From Hymenobacter sp. IS2118 (GTDB taxonomy: Bacteria; Bacteroidota; Bacteroidia; Cytophagales; Hymenobacteraceae), in the NCBI RefSeq assembly GCF_000715495.1, contig NZ_JNLX01000131.1, positions 1 to 64,000 on the forward strand: DNA of 64,000 nucleotides. Direction: 5' to 3'. The position numbers and the translations under genes are program-made. This document shows, piece by piece, positions 8,707 through 17,916 of the stretch; within the stretch, counting starts at the first letter, position 1, and every line of letters starts with the position of its first letter. The notes below the pieces were generated by a model. That model had not been told where the DNA came from, did not search any database, and saw nothing but the letters and a program-made list of their open reading frames with translations.

Positions 8707-9621
8707 TTACAATTCTCGCATCAAAACCTGATAGAGCGCTAGCATACTGGCAATGTCGCGCTTATCAACCAGCTCGTCGGGCGAGTGCACGTGGTCTTCG
8801 GGCGCCCCGATGAAGCACCAGTCCCAAGGCGCGGCGGCGTGCTGCAGCTCCTTGGCATCGGAGCCACCGCTGCCTTCCACTTCCAGCTGGTGCGGAATGC
8901 CCGAGGCCGCTGCAATAGCCCGGATGCGGTCCACGTAGGCCCGGCGCGGAATGAGCGAGTCGCGCAGGGAAATGGCCACACCCTGGCCCGCGTGCACGCC
9001 TTCCGTCACCCAGGTAATATCCGAAATCAGGGCCTGGCGCACGCCGTACGTTTCGTTGATAAACTTGGCCAGGTACGCAACGGAGCCCCCGCCGTGCTCT
9101 TCCCAGCAGGAAAAGGCCACCACGCCGTGCTCCAGCGTTTCGCACAGCCGCAGTGCATTCCAAACGCCCAAGCGGTTGTCGAGGTAGCAGCTTTGGACGG
9201 TAGTATCGGTTTCGCGGAAGTCGCAGTAGAACGTGAGTTCGGTGCCGCGGTCAATATCCCGGTGGAACGCGTAGCCCAATTCACCGGTTTCTTCGGCTAT
9301 AGTTAGTGTACAATCTATCGGTCCTTGCGAATCTATACCTACCAAGCGGTATCCGGCCTCGGCTTGGGGCCCACCAATACGTACCAGTTGCCGGCCATAG
9401 CGCACGGTAAACCCGATGCTGTCGAGGTGGGCAAAAACGGCCGTGCGCGGCTGGCCGAAGACCAGCAGCACGCAGTCCTGAAACCGCTCATCGGCGATGA
9501 TGGTGGGCTGATGCAGCCATGTAGATTGGTTTTGCCGCACATAATCGAGCACGAAGCGGTTAAGGGCCACTTCGTTGCCGGCGGGAGCCGCGGTGCGGCA
9601 AAGGGATTGCAACAGATGCAT
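8707..9621 (-). CDS. M42-type metallopeptidase (M20/M28/M42 clan)
   Basis: A two-metal aminopeptidase-like enzyme, probably cytoplasmic since no signal peptide is seen. The 304 residues contain the metal and catalytic set in family order: H65 and D67 in [10 protein letters not shown], the bridging D148 in CYLDNRLG, the catalytic Glu pair EE at 174-175 in WEEHGGG, D201 in ISDITW, and a final H279 in DHVHSPDE. It is a little shorter than standard M42 enzymes (about 340-360). Substrate specificity cannot be told. Divergently oriented to the TPR gene at 9736. Confidence 0.85.
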   Translation of the reverse strand: MHLLQSLCRTAAPAGNEVALNRFVLDYVRQNQSTWLHQPTIIADERFQDCVLLVFGQPRTAVFAHLDSIGFTVRYGRQLVRIGGPQAEAGYRLVGIDSQGPIDCTLTIAEETGELGYAFHRDIDRGTELTFYCDFRETDTTVQSCYLDNRLGVWNALRLCETLEHGVVAFSCWEEHGGGSVAYLAKFINETYGVRQALISDITWVTEGVHAGQGVAISLRDSLIPRRAYVDRIRAIAAASGIPHQLEVEGSGGSDAKELQHAAAPWDWCFIGAPEDHVHSPDELVDKRDIASMLALYQVLMREL

Positions 9622-9640
9622 GGGAAAAGGGAATTTCGTC

Positions 9641-9648
9641 CAAAGCTA
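9641..9648 (-). promoter_or_regulatory. -7 box (TAGCTTTG) ahead of the M42 peptidase gene
   Basis: An exact TAnnTTTG match on the minus strand, 20 bases before the ATG at 9621. It lies back to back with the plus-strand box at 9661. Confidence 0.45.
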
Positions 9649-9660
9649 GACCAAAGTCCG

Positions 9661-9668
9661 TACTTTAG
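9661..9668 (+). promoter_or_regulatory. Possible -7 box (TACTTTAG) of the TPR/polysaccharide unit
   Basis: One mismatch to TAnnTTTG, 68 bases before the ATG at 9736, in the divergent spacer. Confidence 0.3.
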
Positions 9669-9735
9669 CAGGCCCGTTTGCCCCACCCAAAATTTGGGTG
9701 AAAACCGGTTAGGGTCCGCTTTCGACTTTCTACTT

Positions 9736-10989
9736 ATGTTGCGTTCGCTGTTTTGTATCTGCTGGGGCCTGCTTTTCATGCCACTGCTCGGCACAGCCCA
9801 GACATCTGATACAATACGCATTCCGCCGCCCATCGAAACGGTGGCGCTTGATACGGTCGGGATAATGCCTTCGGCGATTGACACGAAAGGCTGGCTTTTG
9901 TTGGACAAGGATATCCAGACGGAGCTGGACGGGGCGGTTTACAACATTTACAACTTTAAGTACGATAAGGCCGAGAAGCAATTCCGCTCGTTGCGGCGGC
10001 GCTACCCCAACCATCCCATGCCCTATTTCCTGTTGGGGCTGAGTACGTGGTGGAAAATCGTGCCCACCAACATTCAGGCGAAGCAGTACGATAAGCCTTT
10101 CTTTGCCTACATGGACACGGCCATTACCAAGGCCCAGAAACTTTACGACAAGGACAATAACAATTACGAAGCGAGCTTTTTTCTGTCCGCCGCCTATGGG
10201 TTTAGCGCGCGTATGCACGGCGAGCGCCACGACTGGCGCAAGGCTACGGTTGATGCCCGACGGGCGCTAAACTTCCTCAAAAAAAGCCAGGAGGCCAATA
10301 GTTTGAGCCCCGAATTTCAATTTGGCCAAGCCCTTTTCAACTATTACGCCGTGTGGATTGGCGAAAACTACCCGTTGCTGAAGCCGGTGCTGCTGTTCTT
10401 TCCCAAGGGCGACAAAAGGGTAGGGATGCAACAACTGCGCAGCGTGGCCCAAAACGGCTTTTATACCGCCACCGAAGCCCGCGTTTACCTCATGCGCATC
10501 CTCAAAAACGAGGAAAACAACGCCGAAGAAGCCTTGCCCGTAGCCCGCGCGCTGGCCACTACATTTCCCGACAACGGCTACTTCCAACGCTTCTACGCGC
10601 ACCTGGCTTATGACCAAGGGGAGTTCTCAGAATGTGAGCGGGTAAGCCGCGAAATCCTGGATAAGATAAATAAAGGCATGCCCGGCTACGAGGGCGTCAG
10701 CGGGCGCTATGCCAGCTACTTCATGGGGTATCTCATGCACAACCGCTACCGCGACTTTGCCAAAGCCAAAGATTATTACCTGCGCTGCATTGTGTTTTCG
10801 GAAAGCACCGGAGATACCTCCGGCGGCTTTTATCTGTTTGCCAACATGAACCTGGCCCGCTTAGCTGTCAAAGAAAAGGATATAGCCTCAGCCAAGCGCT
10901 ACTACACGGTCGTGGCCGACAAGGCCGCCCATAAATCAGAGCAATACAAGGAAGCGAAAGCCTGGCTCAACAAATATGGCAGAGCGTAA
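9736..10989 (+). CDS. Exported tetratricopeptide-repeat protein
   Basis: 417 residues from the ATG at 9736, chosen because it begins a clear signal peptide (LRSLFCICWGLLFMPLLGTAQ, cleaved after about 21). The long open frame upstream is antisense to the peptidase gene and is rejected. The mature part has TPR-like helical pairs, for instance YDKAEKQFRSLRRRYPNHPM, a central stretch around RARMHGERHDWRKATVDARR, and a C-terminal pair FAKAKDYYLRCIVFSES. It probably acts in the periplasm as a scaffold. Only 6 bases separate it from the next gene, so the two are one transcription unit at the edge of the polysaccharide locus. Confidence 0.8.
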   Translation: MLRSLFCICWGLLFMPLLGTAQTSDTIRIPPPIETVALDTVGIMPSAIDTKGWLLLDKDIQTELDGAVYNIYNFKYDKAEKQFRSLRRRYPNHPMPYFLLGLSTWWKIVPTNIQAKQYDKPFFAYMDTAITKAQKLYDKDNNNYEASFFLSAAYGFSARMHGERHDWRKATVDARRALNFLKKSQEANSLSPEFQFGQALFNYYAVWIGENYPLLKPVLLFFPKGDKRVGMQQLRSVAQNGFYTATEARVYLMRILKNEENNAEEALPVARALATTFPDNGYFQRFYAHLAYDQGEFSECERVSREILDKINKGMPGYEGVSGRYASYFMGYLMHNRYRDFAKAKDYYLRCIVFSESTGDTSGGFYLFANMNLARLAVKEKDIASAKRYYTVVADKAAHKSEQYKEAKAWLNKYGRA

Positions 10990-10995
10990 AGTATC

Positions 10996-12369
10996 ATGGA
11001 ATTAAAAGACTTATACATTACACCCATATACCTGGCTATTATATATGCAATAGCTTTTCAACTACGTCCTTCACTTACCAATCAATACACCGTCAAGTAT
11101 TTTATTCCGGCGTTAACGGTCAAAATTGTTGGTGCTATCGCGCTGGGCATTCTATACCACACGCTCTACGGTGGCGACACTAATAACTACTTCCACCACG
11201 CACGCGTTATCCACGACGCGTTTGGAGACTCATTTTCGGCGGGTTTTGAGCTAATTACTACGTCAGGCGACGTAACTCCTAACATCAAGCAGTATACCGA
11301 CCGCATGTGGTGGTTTGGCCGCACCAGCAACGAATATTTTGTGATTCGGGTCGCGGGTTTCTTCTCGATTTTTTGTTTTAACACCTATACCGTTATTGCC
11401 GTTTTGTTCGCGGTAGTCACCTTTAGCGGCATGTGGGTGATGTACATGACCTTTGCCAAGATTCGGCCGCAAGCCTACAAGGAACTCGCAATTGCCGTCT
11501 TTTTCCTGCCTTCGGTATTTTTTTGGGGCTCGGGCCTGCTCAAGGACTCACTCTGTATGGGCGCCTTAGGATGGTTATTTTACACGTTCTATCGTGGGGC
11601 AATTGAACGCCGTAACATCATCCGTTGCGTGCTGCTGGGCACGGCAGCCGTAGCGGTAATTATGTCCATGAAGGTTTATATTATTCTGGCCTTCATGCCC
11701 CCAGCACTTTTGTGGGTATTTAATGAAAGCACCAGTAAAATTAAAAGCCCAATTGTCCGCTGGATTGCTAAACCTATCTTTTTGGGTGTTGGCCTCCTAG
11801 TAGCAGGCTACGCTTTCGTGCAGATTTCGGCGGCCGATGCGCGGTTTAACATTGACAAAATCGGGGCGCAGAGCAAACTTACCGCCGATTACCTACAGGG
11901 CGTTAGTAGCAGGGAGCAAGGTTCTGGCTACAACATCGGCGAACAGGACGGGACCTTAGGAGGCATGGCCAAACTGGCTCCACAGGCGCTGGTAGTGGCC
12001 TTGTTCCGGCCGTTTATCTGGGAAGCCCGTAACCCGACCATGGCGCTTTCGGCCCTGGAAGCCAGCTACTTCATGCTGCTCACCCTCCGAATACTGTGGC
12101 GAGTGGGCATTCTAAAAACCCTAACTGCTATCACCACAACGCCTGTTCTAACGCTTTGCTTCGTTTTCAGCCTTGTTTTCGCTATTTCGGTGGGCATTTC
12201 CAGTGGCAACTTTGGAACGCTTGTTCGTTATAAGATACCGCTGATGCCCTTTTATTTGAGCGGTCTGTATATTCTACAGAGCATGAATGTATCTGCGAAA
12301 CGCTCCAGTAGCAAGCCGGCGCAGGTCACGGGCAAATCTCCACAAATGGCCCGTTCCGCATTTAGCTGA
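10996..12369 (+). CDS. Polytopic membrane protein of the polysaccharide locus
   Basis: 457 residues with roughly ten hydrophobic helices and one long loop (about 270-325, containing YLQGVSSREQGSGYNIGEQ). A loop with GGDTNNYFHHARVI follows the second helix. The layout of many helices with a large late loop recalls EpsG-like or O-antigen polymerase proteins, but no defining motif was recognised, so the polymerase role is inference from position. It starts 6 bases after the TPR gene. Its 3' end overlaps the convergent glycosyltransferase gene by 8 bases. Confidence 0.7.
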   Translation: MELKDLYITPIYLAIIYAIAFQLRPSLTNQYTVKYFIPALTVKIVGAIALGILYHTLYGGDTNNYFHHARVIHDAFGDSFSAGFELITTSGDVTPNIKQYTDRMWWFGRTSNEYFVIRVAGFFSIFCFNTYTVIAVLFAVVTFSGMWVMYMTFAKIRPQAYKELAIAVFFLPSVFFWGSGLLKDSLCMGALGWLFYTFYRGAIERRNIIRCVLLGTAAVAVIMSMKVYIILAFMPPALLWVFNESTSKIKSPIVRWIAKPIFLGVGLLVAGYAFVQISAADARFNIDKIGAQSKLTADYLQGVSSREQGSGYNIGEQDGTLGGMAKLAPQALVVALFRPFIWEARNPTMALSALEASYFMLLTLRILWRVGILKTLTAITTTPVLTLCFVFSLVFAISVGISSGNFGTLVRYKIPLMPFYLSGLYILQSMNVSAKRSSSKPAQVTGKSPQMARSAFS

Positions 12370-13438
12370 ACAGTTTCAGAAAGGTTGGTGTGTTGGCAAC
12401 CACCGAATATTTTTGCTCAATAGTGGCGCGGGCGTTTGTGCCCAATGCCTGCCTGCCAGCAGCATCGGTTAGCAATTTGCTTAAATGCGAGTACCAATCC
12501 GTGGGCTCCAGGCAAACGTACCCGTTCTGGCCATCCTGCACCACCTCGGTATTCATGCCCACCGGAGATACCAAAGCTGGGATGCCCAAGGCCATGTATT
12601 GCAACGCCTTGAAAGCGCATTTCCCTTTGGCCCAAGGGTCATCCTGCAAAGGCATGAGTCCCACGTGAAAGGCTAATAAATCTGCTATTTCGGTCTCCTT
12701 GCGCCAGGGCACGAAGCGCAAAGAGCGTAATTGCAGCGCCGGTGCTTGGTTAGATATAACCTGGAATTCAAAGTCTAAGCCATCTGCTTCCAGTTGCGCC
12801 AGCACAGGAACAATGGGTTCCAGGTATTTGAGCGTGGAATGAGTACCGGTCCAGCCAATAACGAGTGGGCCGGGTGCGAGTTGGTCCCGCACTTGGTTGT
12901 GGTGGTGCTCCGTGTCGATAGTAGTAGGCATAATGACCACCGAGGAATTGTACTGCCGGGCATAGGCGGCCAGATACTCGTTGCCGCAGCTATTACGATA
13001 AGCCCAGCGGCAAATACTGGCTACTTTGTGGTGGTATTTGAGGCCAGCAGCAACCCGGTTTGCTTCCGAAATATTCGGAATCCAGATGGCATCATCAAAA
13101 TCGTAAATAATGCGTTTGCGCAATACCTTGGCTAAAATCCATTCGAATACTGGCGGGCCAAGGGGCGCAGCTTCCCGGTGAATAAAAACAAAATCGTAGC
13201 TGGGAGCAGCCAGCAGGTGCGCTACTCGCCGGCCAAATCCCCGCACAATACCCCAGAGTTTGGCTACTGCATGGCCCGGCTTATAAAGAATGGACCATGT
13301 TTCCTCGTCAATGAACGCCGCCAGGCGGTAGGTGTGACCATGGGCCTGTAGCAGGTCCAAGTACTGTTCAAACCGAAACCGCTGGGAAGGCGCCTTGCCA
13401 TGAGGGTAAGGCACTAAAAATAAGATACGCACCGGCAA
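12362..13438 (-). CDS. GT4-like glycosyltransferase
   Basis: A cytoplasmic GT-B-fold glycosyltransferase of 358 residues, with an N-terminal domain starting RILFLVPYPHGKAPSQRF, a middle linker, and a C-terminal nucleotide-sugar domain with VIGWTGTHSTLKYL and the region GLMPLQDDPWAKGKCAFKAL, matching the E/G-rich acceptor-side motif of GT4 enzymes. The start is uncertain: TTG at 13438 or GTG at 13432; no ATG fits. A TAAATTTTG sequence lies right at the start, so the transcript may be nearly leaderless. The sugar transferred is unknown. Confidence 0.82.
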   Translation of the reverse strand: MPVRILFLVPYPHGKAPSQRFRFEQYLDLLQAHGHTYRLAAFIDEETWSILYKPGHAVAKLWGIVRGFGRRVAHLLAAPSYDFVFIHREAAPLGPPVFEWILAKVLRKRIIYDFDDAIWIPNISEANRVAAGLKYHHKVASICRWAYRNSCGNEYLAAYARQYNSSVVIMPTTIDTEHHHNQVRDQLAPGPLVIGWTGTHSTLKYLEPIVPVLAQLEADGLDFEFQVISNQAPALQLRSLRFVPWRKETEIADLLAFHVGLMPLQDDPWAKGKCAFKALQYMALGIPALVSPVGMNTEVVQDGQNGYVCLEPTDWYSHLSKLLTDAAGRQALGTNARATIEQKYSVVANTPTFLKLFS

Positions 13439-13679
13439 AATTTATAGGGTTTGATAAAATCCCCGCACTACTTAGATAATAAGCTGTTAGTCGGAGTGGC
13501 TGAGTTTGTAGAAAAGTGGCAAGCACACCATTTTTTCGCGTACTGGTCAGCATAAGGCACTACATAGCCATCGCGTCGGCTTGCAGAATAGAGAAAGGGA
13601 CAAATAATAAAACACTACTAAACCCCTACGCTGTCTCAGGCACAAAATCAGCGCATTTTGCTCGGCCCAATTCTAAAAA
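13439..13679. other. Intergenic spacer without a recognisable gene
   Basis: 241 bases between two minus-strand glycosyltransferase genes. No coding frame, hairpin or strong promoter was recognised. A GGAGTGGCTGAGTTTGT stretch recalls a tRNA 5' half but cannot be folded into one. Confidence 0.4.
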
Positions 13680-14672
13680 TCAAAGATTACGCAGTGCCTT
13701 CGCGAAAATTTTGAGGCGCTGCCGCACAGTGGCGTGCACCGAAAACTCACTGCTATTGTACGCCCGCAGGCCCTGAAATTTCGCCTGTGGATGATGGTAG
13801 CAAACCTCAAACCACCGTTGTGCCAATCCCCGCTTCAAAGCATCCTGGTCAAATAGCGGATTAGCTTCATTGTATTCAACCATTTTATGCAACCAGCGCT
13901 CAACTTCCGAGAGCGTAACATCAAGCAATGGCTGTAACATCGCAATTTTATTGTAAATCAGTATTTCACGTTTAGTAAATGGTATTCCCCAATGTCGTAA
14001 TAGTTGTTCTCGGACCACATCCGAAACTGAAGCGCGCTCGTTCAGAATGGTCTTTTTTTGGGCGTTATCCGGCACTCGGTATTGCACCAAAGGTGTCTGG
14101 ATAGTTGCAATCCGTAATTGGCGGATATACCGAGCGCAAAAATCGTAGTCCTCCGTCTGCCGCAGTGCACCGTCGTAATGCATGCCCTCTTCCAAAAACA
14201 AGCTGGAACGCATCATAGCCGACGGATTCCCGGTAGGCAGTGTAAACAACGTCAGAACCTGCGTGTCGTTGGGATGAGCAGGATAACGATTTAAATAGGT
14301 ACTGGCCCCAAAGTTCTGCATAAAGCTCCCGACCACATTCACTTCGGGATGCTGGTCCAGATAATCGACTTGTAGTGCAAAACGCTCGGGGTGACAGATA
14401 TCATCACCATCCATCTTGGCTATGTACTGGCCTCTGACATGTTGCAAGGCCGCATTGTCAGTACCCGCACGGCCTAAATTTTTAGGATTGACAATAATCT
14501 TTAGTCTATCATCCTTAAAAGCATGGAGTTGTTCAACCGTGTTGTCAGTTGAGCAATCATCTAAAACAATCAGCTCAAAATCCTGGAAGCTCTGCCGGAG
14601 TATACTCTCAATTGTATCCTTGATATAGGACGCAACATTGTAAACTGGCAGCACTACCGATACTTTGCACAT
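13680..14672 (-). CDS. GT2 family glycosyltransferase
   Basis: A GT-A-fold transferase of 330 residues from the ATG at 14672 (MCKVSVVLPVYNVASY). The frame continues 20 codons upstream to 14732 without family similarity. The nucleotide-binding part has LDDCSTDNT and the metal-binding DxD appears as KMDGDDICHP. After that comes the acceptor region with LRQTEDYDFCARY (the ED motif that includes the catalytic base in GT2 enzymes). The A/T content is higher than in the flanking housekeeping genes, as is usual for polysaccharide loci. It probably adds one sugar to a lipid-linked repeat unit. Confidence 0.88.
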   Translation of the reverse strand: MCKVSVVLPVYNVASYIKDTIESILRQSFQDFELIVLDDCSTDNTVEQLHAFKDDRLKIIVNPKNLGRAGTDNAALQHVRGQYIAKMDGDDICHPERFALQVDYLDQHPEVNVVGSFMQNFGASTYLNRYPAHPNDTQVLTLFTLPTGNPSAMMRSSLFLEEGMHYDGALRQTEDYDFCARYIRQLRIATIQTPLVQYRVPDNAQKKTILNERASVSDVVREQLLRHWGIPFTKREILIYNKIAMLQPLLDVTLSEVERWLHKMVEYNEANPLFDQDALKRGLAQRWFEVCYHHPQAKFQGLRAYNSSEFSVHATVRQRLKIFAKALRNL

Positions 14673-14835
14673 ATTCAGATTTAGCCTCAGGCCAGCGTTT
14701 GTTTGGTGACAAACAACCAGCAGCGTTGTCAATTACTCGACTTATATAATTGTATTTAGTCGCACTCAATCTTTATCGACCGTAGCAGCACCGTTCTATC
14801 AGTCTCAGCTTAACTTATTAAGCACAGAGTACGGA

Positions 14836-16611
14836 TTAATTCTGCAACACCGAGCGGACTAACTCTTCATAACGATGCTCCGCAATAATTTGTCCATCCT
14901 TCAACTCGTAAATTCTATCGCAGTTCCGCAGGGTTGTTATCCTATGCGCAATAATCAGAATGGTAATTTCTGTTTCTGCTAACTTGTCAATAGCTTCATT
15001 CACCTCACGTTCTGTCTCGTTGTCGAGCGCGCTGGTAGCTTCATCGAGCACCAATATTTCGGTTTGCTTGTACAGCGCCCTGGCTATGCCAATGCGTTGG
15101 CGCTGACCACCGGATAGCTTGGAGCCCCGTTCCCCCACCATGGTATCGGCGCCCGCTGGTAAGCCAGACACAAATTGGTATAAAGAGGCCTGCCTAATGG
15201 CATAATCAAGCCGGGCTTCGTCCACTTCAGTATCGCCAAGGGTAATATTATCTCTGATAGACCGCTGCATCAGAAAAGTATCCTGTTTGACGTAACCAAT
15301 AATTCGGTACCACCCCAGTAAATGCTGAGGCGTGAGGGGTTGGCCGTCGATGAGTATGTTTCCGCTCTGCTCAATGTAAAAACGCAGCAACACATTCATC
15401 AGCGTCGTTTTACCAGAACCGGAGCTTCCGATGAAACCAATTTTTTCACCTTTGTTGATTGTAAGCGTTACATTATCAATAGCCGGCCGCTCAGCGGTTG
15501 GGAAGCTAAAAGTAACGTTTTGAAAGCGCAGATTCTGCTTGAATATTACCGGAAGCTGCTCTGCTGGAGGGGTTTCATTGAATTTTTTCTCCCGGTAAGA
15601 ACCCAAATTCTGAATAGCATATTGTGTTGTTTTCAACTGCATCATCGAGGTAATGATTCTATTTATCGAAGGCATCAGCCGGTAAGCCGCAGCCGCAAAA
15701 AGACCTACTAAAGGGATAAGGGAGGTTGAATTATCCTGGCTGAAAATGGCGTACAGAAATATGGTTAATATCCCCAGAATGGCAACCATTTCTATCATTT
15801 TCAACGGCAGCATCGAGTACAGATAGCTCAAGGCATCGAGTCGCTGCACTTTTTCCTGATTTTCAAGCAAATCCTCTCTAAACCGGTGCTGCTTATTTGC
15901 CAGTTTTATTTCAACAAACCCAGTGAACAAATCTCCGATTATACCCTGAGAAAGCGGCTTCAATTTATGGATTTGACTACCAATCATTTGCGATTTGTTG
16001 CGCAAAGACCGATATGTGAGCCAAGTAGTTGGACCTAGAATCAACGCCAGAATAGCGAATAGCGGGGGCTTGTAAGCGATAATACTAACTACAGTAACAA
16101 GTACTATTGCTACTTCCGCAAAGAATACAAATAGGGGTCGCATTATACCCGCCACAAAATTTCCGGGTATATTGATAGCACTATGCATCAAATTCGGCGA
16201 ACCTAAATCATTCAAGTACCAAAATGGAAAGTTTATGTATTTATTGATTTGGGAGTTGATAACGGTTAGGGCTATATTGGCTACAAACCGGGTCTGCATA
16301 TAGTTTACCCAAGTTGAAAATGCGTTTTTTACCAAAAAGAAGATAAAAATCAATATTATTAAGTAAAGCAAAAATCTTTTTTCCGAGCTAAATTCAAAGT
16401 AGCTGTAGACAGGTCCGAAAATTTTGCTTTTCTGTACTCCGCCTGGTTCGGCTGCTACCATCATCACGGGAACGAGCGATGCTAGACCTAGCACATCCAA
16501 AAAAGATGTTAGCAGCAGTAATGTCAGCATCCATAGGGATTTTCGCTTCTGGGAAGGGTTAAGATAGTATCGAATACTATTAATAGAATATGCTATAATT
16601 CCGCCTTTCAT
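14836..16611 (-). CDS. ABC transporter with fused permease and ATPase (lipid-oligosaccharide flippase type)
   Basis: 591 residues. About six membrane helices occupy residues 20-310, followed by an ATPase domain with Walker A GSSGSGKTT, signature LSGGQRQRIGIAR, Walker B ILVLDEATSALD, and H-loop IIAHRITTL. Such half-transporters work as homodimers in the inner membrane. Its place among glycosyltransferases suggests it flips a lipid-linked glycan, like PglK or MsbA; this is inference. A matching promoter lies about 50 bases upstream. Codon use is AT-richer than average for the window. Confidence 0.9.
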   Translation of the reverse strand: MKGGIIAYSINSIRYYLNPSQKRKSLWMLTLLLLTSFLDVLGLASLVPVMMVAAEPGGVQKSKIFGPVYSYFEFSSEKRFLLYLIILIFIFFLVKNAFSTWVNYMQTRFVANIALTVINSQINKYINFPFWYLNDLGSPNLMHSAINIPGNFVAGIMRPLFVFFAEVAIVLVTVVSIIAYKPPLFAILALILGPTTWLTYRSLRNKSQMIGSQIHKLKPLSQGIIGDLFTGFVEIKLANKQHRFREDLLENQEKVQRLDALSYLYSMLPLKMIEMVAILGILTIFLYAIFSQDNSTSLIPLVGLFAAAAYRLMPSINRIITSMMQLKTTQYAIQNLGSYREKKFNETPPAEQLPVIFKQNLRFQNVTFSFPTAERPAIDNVTLTINKGEKIGFIGSSGSGKTTLMNVLLRFYIEQSGNILIDGQPLTPQHLLGWYRIIGYVKQDTFLMQRSIRDNITLGDTEVDEARLDYAIRQASLYQFVSGLPAGADTMVGERGSKLSGGQRQRIGIARALYKQTEILVLDEATSALDNETEREVNEAIDKLAETEITILIIAHRITTLRNCDRIYELKDGQIIAEHRYEELVRSVLQN

Positions 16612-16659
16612 AAAATCAATTTTATTTTGGTGCCTGCTTCAGAAAGGCATTAGAATCCG

Positions 16660-16687
16660 CAAATGTACGGGTTTCGCAGCGGCAAAA
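16660..16687 (-). promoter_or_regulatory. Bacteroidota-type promoter for the ABC flippase gene
   Basis: On the minus strand TTTTG (16683-16687) is followed after 15 bases by TACATTTG (16660-16667), an exact -7 box. The predicted leader is about 40 bases. The spacing is slightly shorter than the usual 17-20 bases. Confidence 0.5.
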
Positions 16688-16701
16688 GAGCATACTACCT
16701 C

Positions 16702-16922
16702 TCAAACCCGTGTATAAAGAACCGATTTTTCGACGCCAACTGCATCACTTTCAAGCACTCGTAATACCTTGCGCCCACTCCGAACCATCAACAGCTCATA
16801 CCCCAAGCGTCCTTCGGCCACTGGTAGCCGATTGCCTTGCAACCAAGTACCGCAGGCACGATTTTGAGCATGGAGGGCGCTTGGGCACCAGGAATGTTGT
16901 GGGGAGTATATGGCGCAGTTAC
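16702..16922 (-). other. Open stretch without a start, possible gene remnant
   Basis: The 311-base gap between the ABC gene and the next glycosyltransferase contains a minus-strand frame with no plausible start. It ends GYELLMVRSGRKVLRVLESD plus AVGVEKSVLYTRV and a stop. The last 45 codons look protein-like, but no family was recognised. It may be the tail of a deleted gene or chance. Confidence 0.25.
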
Positions 16923-17852
16923 TTAATCCAGCACTTCGCGCACTACGTACAGGGGCCGTTTGCGGGCCGCATCCAGTCCCCGCCAGACATACTCGCCGAT
17001 TACTCCCAGGGCAATCATCTGAAACGCCGATACCACCAGCAGCACCACCATGAGGGTTGTCCAACCGGCAGGCTCATTTGGGCTGACAATTTTTAGGACG
17101 ACAACGTACAGGCCGTAGATAAGCGCCACTACGCCCAAGCCCAAGCCCAGTACCGAGATGGCGCGGATGGGGACGAAGGAAAACGCCATCAGCGAATCGA
17201 TGAGCAGTTTTATTTTTTTGGAAAGCGTCCAGCGGGATTTGCCGATGCTGCGCTTGCGGCGGGTGTACGGGATGTTCACGTACGCGAATCCCAGCCACAC
17301 CATGAGGTAAAACACGTTAGAGTTGCGCTCGTGCAGTTTCAGGACCTCCGTGGCAACCTGCCGGTCGAAAAAGACAAAATCAAACCCGCCGTCGGGGATG
17401 TTGCGGAGCGCCAGCTTCTTCATCAGCCAATGAAACACCTTGGCTAGTGTTTGCGAAAAGCCGGTTTCTTCGCGGTTCTGCCGGTTGCCAATAACCAATT
17501 TGAAGCCCTGCTGCCAATGACCATACATTTCCGCCATCAGTTCGGGCGGGTCCTGCAGGTCGGCAGTGATAACGGCTAGGCAGTCGCCGGTAGCGTAGGC
17601 CATGCCGGCTACGATGGCATTGTAGGAGCCGACGTTGCCGGCCAGGTCCACGATGCGGATACGACCGGGAAACTCGGTTTGTGCCTGCTGCAGGGCTCCG
17701 AACGTATCATCGCCCGAGCCATCGTTCACGAATACGTACTCAAAGGTGACTTCAGGGGGAAATTTTGCCTCATTCGCTACCAACTCACGAATCGTAACGG
17801 GAATGTTACCCTCGTTGAAATAGCAGGGAACGATAACGGAGAGCTTGGGCAT
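16923..17852 (-). CDS. DPM1/GtrB-like polyprenyl-phosphate glycosyltransferase
   Basis: 309 residues from the ATG at 17852 (MPKLSVIVPCYFNEGN); a TTG 15 bases upstream is less likely. The GT-A domain has the DGSGDDT loop and DxD-like ITADLQDPPE. The segment DFVFFDRQV is typical of this subfamily. Two C-terminal membrane helices (about 225-290) anchor it, as in GtrB and ArnC-like enzymes that charge undecaprenyl phosphate with a sugar. The stretch SRWTLSKKIKLLIDS before the first helix is strongly conserved in the family. It lies 64 bp after the aminotransferase gene. Confidence 0.92.
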   Translation of the reverse strand: MPKLSVIVPCYFNEGNIPVTIRELVANEAKFPPEVTFEYVFVNDGSGDDTFGALQQAQTEFPGRIRIVDLAGNVGSYNAIVAGMAYATGDCLAVITADLQDPPELMAEMYGHWQQGFKLVIGNRQNREETGFSQTLAKVFHWLMKKLALRNIPDGGFDFVFFDRQVATEVLKLHERNSNVFYLMVWLGFAYVNIPYTRRKRSIGKSRWTLSKKIKLLIDSLMAFSFVPIRAISVLGLGLGVVALIYGLYVVVLKIVSPNEPAGWTTLMVVLLVVSAFQMIALGVIGEYVWRGLDAARKRPLYVVREVLD

Positions 17853-17916
17853 GGCGAACAGGGACAAACGATACTTTTGCGAAGCACCGCTCTTGGATTA
17901 ACTCAACTTAACGATT

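Noticed and set aside
9325..9735. N-terminal extension of the TPR protein by 137 codons
   Set aside because: It is antisense to the peptidase gene and the ATG at 9736 starts a good signal peptide.
13487..13535. tRNA-like 5' half (GGAGTGGCTGAGTTTGT)
   Set aside because: No anticodon arm or matching acceptor strand could be found downstream.
17872..17879. Exact TACTTTTG on the plus strand
   Set aside because: No plus-strand gene follows; it lies ahead of minus-strand genes.
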